9,849 nt of DNA, from the NCBI GenBank assembly GCA_031256575.1, contig JAIRQI010000171.1:1-9849 (forward strand), read 5' to 3'. The translations under genes and the position numbers were made by a program. Each line of letters starts with the position of its first letter. Position 1 is the first letter of the stretch. Below the pieces are notes generated by a model. The model worked only from the letters and a program-made list of their open reading frames with translations, ran no database searches and was not told the DNA's origin. This document shows, one piece after another, positions 4,852 through 9,849 of the stretch. The DNA comes from Coriobacteriales bacterium (GTDB taxonomy: Bacteria; Actinomycetota; Coriobacteriia; Coriobacteriales; UBA8131).

Positions 4852-6298
4852 AGACTCCGATAACTCCGGTGACAGCCGCGGTAGCGGCAACCGCGGCCGC
4901 AACAGCAGCAGTAGCGGTCGTAGTAGCGGTGGCAGTGGTCGTAATAACGACGGCAGCCGCAGCGGCAGTCGCGGGCGGGACAGCGGTCGAGACGCCTTCG
5001 ACGATTTTCTCGCTAGCGGTGGTGGCTTTGATGCCTATGACGTTACCTGTAGTTTCTGCGGTAAGAGTCAAAACCAGGTACGCAAGCTGATAGCTGGAGC
5101 CGGGGTGTTCATCTGCGATGAATGTGTCTTGCTCTGTAATGAGATGATTGAACAAGACTTCGACAAGGAGCTGCGTGAATCCAGCTCCGAAGATACCTTG
5201 GAGCTCTTGCAAGACCTACCCACCCCAGTTGAGATTCATGCTGAGCTAGCCAAGTATGTAATTGGCCAGGAGCATGCCAAAAAGGCCCTCTCAGTGGCTG
5301 TCTATAACCACTACAAGCGGGTTGCGATGGGTGAGGACTACACCGACGACACTGTTGAGCTGGCCAAAAGCAACATCCTGCTGCTTGGCCCGACCGGTTG
5401 TGGCAAGACTCTCCTAGCTCAGACCCTGGCCCGTATTTTGCAGGTGCCATTTGCCATTGCCGATGCCACAGCTTTGACCGAGGCTGGTTACGTTGGCGAG
5501 GATGTCGAAAACATCCTGCTAAAACTTATCACTGCGGCTGATTTCGACATACCCAAGGCTGAAATCGGCATTATCTATATCGACGAGATTGATAAGATTG
5601 CCCGTAAGGCTGAAAACCTCAGTATCACCCGTGACGTCTCCGGTGAGGGCGTGCAGCAAGCTCTGCTGAAGATAATCGAGGGTACGGAGGCTGCGGTGCC
5701 ACCCCAAGGTGGCCGCAAGCACCCCCAGCAAGAACTTATCCGCATAGATACCACCAACATCCTGTTCATTTTAGGTGGGGCGTTTGTCGGTCTGGATAAA
5801 ATCATCGCCGAGCGGGTGGGTACCAAGAGTATCGGCTTTGCCGCTGAAATCAACTCCCAGACCCAGCAGACTTCGGAGCTGATGGCCAGGACGCTACCCG
5901 AGGACTTGCACAAGTTTGGCATGATACCGGAGTTCATCGGACGTATTCCGGTTATCAGTTTCGTGCGCGACTTGAGCGAAGACGAGCTGGTACGCATTCT
6001 AGAAGAGCCAAAGAACGCCCTGGTCAAGCAGTACCGGCGGATGTTTGCTTTTGAGGATGTCGAGCTGGAGTTCATGGACAGCGCCCTGCTGGCGATTGCT
6101 CAAGAAGCCGTCTCGCACGGCACCGGAGCCCGCGGTTTGCGTACAATCTGTGAGCGCACGTTGCTGGAGACGATGTATGAGCTGCCTTCCAATGAGACAA
6201 TTGCCAAAGTGATTGTGACTCCGGAATCTGTGCGGGGAGAAGGCAAGCCGACTCTGGTGATTAAGGCCAACGGTGACAATCGCAAGAAGGCCTCTTAG
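4844..6298 (+). CDS. clpX: ClpX, AAA+ unfoldase of the ClpXP protease
   Basis: ClpX is a hexameric ATPase that recognises tagged substrates, unfolds them and threads them into ClpP. The product is 484 residues. The zinc-binding domain has Cys69, Cys72, Cys91 and Cys94. The AAA+ core has Walker A GPTGCGKT (182-189), pore loop GYVGED (215-220), Walker B IIYIDEID (243-250), the ClpP-docking IGF loop (330-332), the arginine-finger region FIGRIP (R367) and sensor-2 GARGLR (R430). All key residues are present. Residues 1-60 before the zinc domain are an unusual Ser/Gly/Arg/Asn-rich low-complexity segment; many ClpX proteins have only about 15 residues there. The ATG at 4844 overlaps the clpP stop by 8 bases and has AAAGG six bases ahead inside clpP. 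Hairpins follow the stop codon. Confidence 0.97.
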   Translation: MPKDSDNSGDSRGSGNRGRNSSSSGRSSGGSGRNNDGSRSGSRGRDSGRDAFDDFLASGGGFDAYDVTCSFCGKSQNQVRKLIAGAGVFICDECVLLCNEMIEQDFDKELRESSSEDTLELLQDLPTPVEIHAELAKYVIGQEHAKKALSVAVYNHYKRVAMGEDYTDDTVELAKSNILLLGPTGCGKTLLAQTLARILQVPFAIADATALTEAGYVGEDVENILLKLITAADFDIPKAEIGIIYIDEIDKIARKAENLSITRDVSGEGVQQALLKIIEGTEAAVPPQGGRKHPQQELIRIDTTNILFILGGAFVGLDKIIAERVGTKSIGFAAEINSQTQQTSELMARTLPEDLHKFGMIPEFIGRIPVISFVRDLSEDELVRILEEPKNALVKQYRRMFAFEDVELEFMDSALLAIAQEAVSHGTGARGLRTICERTLLETMYELPSNETIAKVIVTPESVRGEGKPTLVIKANGDNRKKAS

Positions 6299-6303
6299 GC
6301 CCG

Positions 6304-6363
6304 TTTGGCAGCTTCTTAGCCTGCTTGGCAGTCTTGGCTTTCTTGACAAGCTCTTGGCTTTCT
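6304..6363. repeat. CTTGGC-rich degenerate repeat behind clpX
   Basis: CTTGGC occurs at 6324-6329, 6333-6338 and 6353-6358. TCTTGGCTTTCT is repeated exactly at 6332-6343 and 6352-6363, 20 bases apart. Read on the - strand this becomes GCCAAG units, as in the array before tig. The - strand also reads as a short Lys/Ala-rich frame (KKAKTAKQAKK) without a start context, so I do not call a gene. Confidence 0.5.
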
Positions 6364-6410
6364 AGGCAGCTCCTAACCTTATTGGGAGCTACCTAGACTT
6401 CTAGGTTTTA
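6361..6410 (+). terminator. Terminator region of the clpP-clpX operon with two alternative hairpins
   Basis: Bases 6361-6376 pair with 6382-6397 in a long stem (six pairs, one C/A mismatch, then AGCTCC/GGAGCT and three more including a G-T wobble) with a five-base loop. A second, shorter hairpin, CCTAG-ACTT-CTAGG (6392-6405), is followed directly by TTTTA. The CCTAG at 6392-6396 is needed by both, so they exclude each other. One of them probably ends the clpPX transcript. Confidence 0.5.
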
Positions 6411-6420
6411 TGCAGTACTT

Positions 6421-6544
6421 AATTGTTGAACGGGTCTTGTCATCCGTTGAACTGCAAGCAGTGTTAACCTCAAAGACCTTAACACGGTCTTTTAGTAGTT
6501 ATGTGTTATATGTGTTGGACGTTAATGTGTTGAACGGGAGCACC
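6421..6544 (+). promoter_or_regulatory. Leader of the TrpR-like gene: GTTGAAC boxes and competing inverted repeats
   Basis: This A+T-richer stretch carries GTTGAAC at 6425-6431, 6446-6452 and 6529-6535, with variants GTTAAC (6463-6468) and GTTGGAC (6514-6520). TGTTGAACGGG is repeated exactly at 6424-6434 and 6528-6538. GTGTTAA/TTAACAC (6461-6467, 6479-6485) and AAAGACC/GGTCTTT (6472-6478, 6486-6492, followed by one more T) are perfect seven-pair inverted repeats whose arms interleave, so only one can form. ATGTGTT occurs three times between 6501 and 6531. These could be operators for the downstream regulator or an attenuator; no clean -35/-10 pair stands out. Confidence 0.5.
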
Positions 6545-6976
6545 ATGGTCAGAGAAAAAGCGGCTTCACAGTCCCAGCTGGCATTTCTATATGAGACCTT
6601 TGCCAGAATCGATGATCCTCAGCAAATCGAGGCCTTGATGATTGACCTCTGTACCATCCGGGAGATTAACGAGATGGCGACCCGCTTAGAAGTCGCTAAG
6701 ATGCTGGCTGCCGGGGAATCCTACCTACGCATCCAAGAAGCTACCGGGTCATCTGCAACTACTATTGCCCGGGTCTCTAAGTGCATCAACCACGGAGCCG
6801 GCGGTTATCGCGATGTCTTTGGTTTAGGCACCTCAAACCGCTTGGCTACTGAAACAACCAAGCCTAAAACCCGTCGGCCAACTGTCAAACAGAAGGTCAG
6901 ACCAGCCAAACCAGCTTTAGGTGGGCGACCCGTGCGCAAGACCTCCGGCCCACAAGCGGGCAACCGCCTGGACTGA
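6545..6976 (+). CDS. TrpR-family (YerC/YecD-type) transcriptional regulator with a basic tail
   Basis: A 143-residue protein whose residues 10-92 match the TrpR-related YerC/YecD family. The landmark stretch is DLCTIREINEMATRLEVAKML (34-54), and the helix-turn-helix covers about 50-80 (GESYLRIQEATGSSATTIARVSKC). YerC-type proteins are related to the tryptophan repressor, but I know of no settled ligand or target. After about residue 95 comes a basic, low-complexity tail of about 48 residues (KPKTRRP, KQKVRPAKP, GGRPVRK) that B. subtilis YerC lacks. I chose ATG 6545, preceded by GGGAG four bases away. An in-frame start at 6410 would add 45 A+T-rich residues unlike the family and run through the hairpins. 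dnaE begins 33 bases downstream. Confidence 0.87.
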   Translation: MVREKAASQSQLAFLYETFARIDDPQQIEALMIDLCTIREINEMATRLEVAKMLAAGESYLRIQEATGSSATTIARVSKCINHGAGGYRDVFGLGTSNRLATETTKPKTRRPTVKQKVRPAKPALGGRPVRKTSGPQAGNRLD

Positions 6977-7009
6977 AGTCTTAGACTTTAGTATCGGCTG
7001 ACACCATCC

Positions 7010-9849
7010 ATGGCTTTTATCCACCTGCACAACCATAGCGAATACTCCTTACTGGACGGAGCTGCCCGAGTCGACGGCATGGCTAAGCGAGCGGCTGAGT
7101 TAGAGATGAGTGCGCTGGCTTTAACCGACCATGGTTTTATGTATGGTATTCCAGCCTTTTATGAGGCCTGCCACCGCGAGGGAGTGAAGCCGATTATTGG
7201 CTGCGAGGTCTATTTCACTCCGGATAGCGAGCTCAGAAAAGACCGTAAGCCAGAACTCTATCACCTGATTTTGCTGGCCAAGAACCTGATTGGCTACCAG
7301 AACCTGATTAAGCTGGTCTCGCAAGCTGCGACCGAGGCTTTCTACTACAAGCCGCGAGTGACCATTGAGCTGCTACAGGCTTATGCAGAAGGTTTGATTG
7401 GCACTTCCGCCTGTCTGGCTGGAATCGTACCCCAGAAGCTTTTAGCCCAGCAGGATGCTGATGCCTGGCAATGGGCCAGCCGCCTGGCTGAGGTCTTCAG
7501 CCCTGGCGATTTCTACATCGAACTGCAGAACCAGGGTCTGGTAATCACTCCCGAAGAGTTGAACCGCTCGGTTGACCTGCAAGAATCCGGAACCGTTCTG
7601 ACTGCCAGTGTCTCACAGAGCGAGTTGAACCGTCAGTTGAACCAGCTGGCCATCGAGCTCGGCCTGGAGACCCTGGCCACCAACGACATGCATTACCTGC
7701 TGCAGTCCGATGCCCCGACCCAGGACCTGATGCTCTGCGTCGGCACCGCTAGCCGCATCGACGACCCGGACCGCATGCGCTTCTCCAATGACCAGTTCTA
7801 CATGAAGAGTGAAGAAGAGATGCGTACCGCGCTGAGCGATTTTCCTAAGGCCTGTGATAACACCGTTGAAATTGCGGAGAAGTGCGCAGACCAGCTGCTG
7901 AACAAGCACTTTGTCTTTCCCTCAGTGCCGTTGCCAGTGGGGGAGACCAACGAGAGCATGCTACGCCAGGAATCCTTGGCCGGGTTGGCCCGCCTGTATG
8001 GCGACCCGATTCCGGAGGCTGCCAACCAGCAGTTCGAGCATGAATACAAGATTATCTGCGAGAAAGGCTTCGCTACTTACTTTCTGGTGGTTCAAGAATT
8101 CACCCGTTGGGCGCGTGCCAACGGGGTCAGCGTCGGCCCCGGTCGTGGCAGTGCAGCAGGTTCGATTATCGCTTACGCCTTAGGTATCACTGCTCTCGAC
8201 CCCCTGGAAAACGGCTTGATTTTTGAGCGCTTCTTATCACTAGAGCGTGAGGAGATGCCGGATATCGATATCGACTTCGACGAAGACGGTCGCTTTGAGG
8301 TCATCGAGCACCTGCGTGAGCTGTATGGCCGCAACTCGGTGGCCCATGTCATCACCTTCAACTCCATGAAGGCCAAGCAGGCTATCGTCGACACCACCCG
8401 GGTGCTGGACTATCCGATTGCCACCGGAGCCCGCATCTCCAAGCTGATTCCTTTCGGACCGGATGTCTCACTGCAAGCCATGCTCGGCCGCCACAAGGAT
8501 GAGGACAAGAACCGCGAGCAGAAAAACCCCGACCTTATCCGCAGCTATGAAGACGACCCAGATACCCAGCGCATCATTAATGCGGCACTGACCCTGGAAG
8601 GCTCAATCCGCGGTGAGGGCGTGCATGCCTCAGCGGTGATTATCTGTCCGGATGATGTGGATAACCACGTGCCGATTAAAAACGATACCAAGGGTGGCAT
8701 GGTGATTACCCAGTACGATGGCACCCATAATGCCGACCTCGGTATGCTGAAGATGGATTTCTTGGGCTTGCGCACCCTGAATGTGCTGATGACAGCGCGT
8801 AAGTACGTGCGCGACAACCATGGCATCGACATCGACCCGGAGAGCTTGCCGCTGGATGACCCGAAGGCCTTGGAGCTTTTGGCCAGCGGTGACACCGCCG
8901 GCGTCTTTCAGGTCGAAAGCAACGGCATGACCGCCCTCTTAAGGCGGATGGACGTCGACCGTTTCGACGACATCGTGGCGGTGATTGCCCTGTTTCGGCC
9001 GGGCCCGCTGAAATCGGGGATGGCCGACGATTTCGTAGCCCGCAAGCTCGGCCGCCGCCAGATTACCTACTACGACGAGCGCCTGCGTTCGATTCTCGAA
9101 GAGACCTATGGGGCGATGGTCTACCAGGAGCAGGTGATGCGCATCTCCATGGAGATGAGTGGCTTCACAGCCGGTGAGAGCGACCGCCTGCGCAAAGCGA
9201 TGGGTAAAAAGCAGATTCAGCTGATGACCGAGAAAAAGGAGCTCTGGGCCGACGGTGCCCAGGAGACGATGATGGAGCATTGGCTGGCTGGAGCGGAACG
9301 CAATGGCTACGCCCGTCGCCTGGCTCAAAACATCTGGGCAGATGTGGAGAAGTTCGCCGAGTACGCCTTCAACAAATCGCACTCTGCGGCCTATGCCATC
9401 CTGGTCATGCGCACCGCCTGGTTCAAGGCCCATTATCCCCGCGAGTACATGGCAGCCGTGTTGACCAGCCACATGGGCAACACTGACCGGCTGATTCAAT
9501 ACATCACTGCCGCCAAACAGTCCGGCATCGAGGTCTTGTCTCCCGATGTCAACTCTTCTGGCCAAGAGTTCACCGCGCTACCGGAGGGCATCCGCTTCGG
9601 GCTGGCCGGAATCAAGGGAGTGGGAGAGGCCGCCGCCGCCGCCATCATCGCCGAGCGCGAGCAGGCTGGAGTCTTCAAGTCGCTGCACGATTTCGTGAAC
9701 CGCGTGAACAACAGCATCGCCAACAAACGCACCGTAGAAGCCCTGGTGAAAGCCGGTGCTTTTGATTCAACCGGCTATTCCCGGCGCCAGATGATACGCT
9801 TCATCGAGGTCGATAGATGCATGGAGACCGCTGCCCGACGGCACCGAGA
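7010..9849 (+). CDS. dnaE: DNA polymerase III alpha subunit (partial, 3' end outside the window)
   Basis: The catalytic subunit of the replicative polymerase; 946 codons are visible and the reading frame stays open to the edge. Typical full length is roughly 1,100-1,200 residues. The N-terminal PHP domain has its metal-binding set: His5, His7, Asp16, His41, Glu66, His85, Cys135, Asp226 and His228. This is the pattern of DnaE proteins with an active PHP proofreading exonuclease, as in Mycobacterium. The polymerase core has GPGRGSAAGS (376-385), PDIDIDFD with catalytic Asp418 and Asp420, and LKMDFLGLRTL with Asp583. A helix-hairpin-helix region is near the end (GIKGVGEA, then NKRTVEALVKAGAF). 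The OB-fold and tau-binding parts lie outside. The start gives MAFIHLHNHSEYSLLDG, which matches the family, but no ribosome site is visible before it. Residues about 178-221 are longer than in mycobacterial DnaE1. Confidence 0.97.
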   Translation, partial: MAFIHLHNHSEYSLLDGAARVDGMAKRAAELEMSALALTDHGFMYGIPAFYEACHREGVKPIIGCEVYFTPDSELRKDRKPELYHLILLAKNLIGYQNLIKLVSQAATEAFYYKPRVTIELLQAYAEGLIGTSACLAGIVPQKLLAQQDADAWQWASRLAEVFSPGDFYIELQNQGLVITPEELNRSVDLQESGTVLTASVSQSELNRQLNQLAIELGLETLATNDMHYLLQSDAPTQDLMLCVGTASRIDDPDRMRFSNDQFYMKSEEEMRTALSDFPKACDNTVEIAEKCADQLLNKHFVFPSVPLPVGETNESMLRQESLAGLARLYGDPIPEAANQQFEHEYKIICEKGFATYFLVVQEFTRWARANGVSVGPGRGSAAGSIIAYALGITALDPLENGLIFERFLSLEREEMPDIDIDFDEDGRFEVIEHLRELYGRNSVAHVITFNSMKAKQAIVDTTRVLDYPIATGARISKLIPFGPDVSLQAMLGRHKDEDKNREQKNPDLIRSYEDDPDTQRIINAALTLEGSIRGEGVHASAVIICPDDVDNHVPIKNDTKGGMVITQYDGTHNADLGMLKMDFLGLRTLNVLMTARKYVRDNHGIDIDPESLPLDDPKALELLASGDTAGVFQVESNGMTALLRRMDVDRFDDIVAVIALFRPGPLKSGMADDFVARKLGRRQITYYDERLRSILEETYGAMVYQEQVMRISMEMSGFTAGESDRLRKAMGKKQIQLMTEKKELWADGAQETMMEHWLAGAERNGYARRLAQNIWADVEKFAEYAFNKSHSAAYAILVMRTAWFKAHYPREYMAAVLTSHMGNTDRLIQYITAAKQSGIEVLSPDVNSSGQEFTALPEGIRFGLAGIKGVGEAAAAAIIAEREQAGVFKSLHDFVNRVNNSIANKRTVEALVKAGAFDSTGYSRRQMIRFIEVDRCMETAARRHR

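Noticed and set aside
4754..5212. A 152-codon - strand Ala/Thr/Val-rich frame opposite the start of clpX
   Set aside because: It is the complement of the Ser/Gly/Arg low-complexity codons of ClpX, with no start context of its own.
5575..6075. A 166-codon - strand frame inside clpX
   Set aside because: It is fully inside the conserved AAA+ coding region on the opposite strand, with no ribosome site or recognisable domain.
6410..6544. Upstream start for the TrpR-like gene adding 45 residues
   Set aside because: The added peptide is unlike the family, the DNA is repeat- and hairpin-rich, and ATG 6545 has its own GGGAG site.
8939..9565. A 208-codon - strand frame inside dnaE
   Set aside because: Opposite-strand shadow of highly conserved polymerase sequence in G+C-richer DNA; His/Gly/Leu-rich and without family features.

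Overview
The window reads like a chromosomal segment of an actinobacterium. The closest fit from memory is Coriobacteriia: ClpP, the TrpR-like protein and DnaE all resemble that class, the tRNAs encode their CCA ends, and base composition is moderate (near 50% G+C by eye, higher in dnaE). This placement rests on remembered family sequences, not on a search. Every protein gene is on the + strand; only two tRNAs are on the - strand.

Layout. 1-827: the last 14 codons of a probable ECF sigma factor, joined by an ATGA overlap to a membrane-anchored zinc-finger anti-sigma factor. 828-1076: no gene, only hairpins. 1077-1448: tRNA-Leu(TAG) and tRNA-Gly(TCC) on the - strand, divergent from tRNA-Arg(TCT) on the + strand. 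1449-1655: a structured gap. The 3' end of tRNA-Arg plus 29 bases beyond it recurs 174 bases downstream, like an attachment-site scar or local duplication. 1656-2328: two small genes overlapping by 8 bases, a DUF5674-family protein and a helical partner of unknown function. 2327-2430: a short array of 42-base repeats. 2520-6298: the protein quality-control block tig-clpP-clpX (ribosome-bound chaperone, protease and unfoldase), with clpP and clpX overlapping by 8 bases. 6299-6544: terminator-like hairpins, then a leader rich in GTTGAAC boxes and competing inverted repeats. 6545-6976: a TrpR-family (YerC/YecD-type) regulator with a long basic tail. 7010 to the end: dnaE, the replicative polymerase alpha subunit, cut by the window edge after 946 codons.

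How the genes relate. Tig receives nascent chains at the ribosome, and ClpXP degrades proteins that fail or are tagged. The sigma/anti-sigma pair is an independent envelope-signalling module. The TrpR-like gene and dnaE have their own leaders. The accessory part is the tRNA-Arg/DUF5674 region (about 1428-2430). The least explained signals are the two-gene DUF5674 cassette behind a duplicated tRNA end and the leader of the TrpR-like gene. Both are leads, not demonstrated systems.
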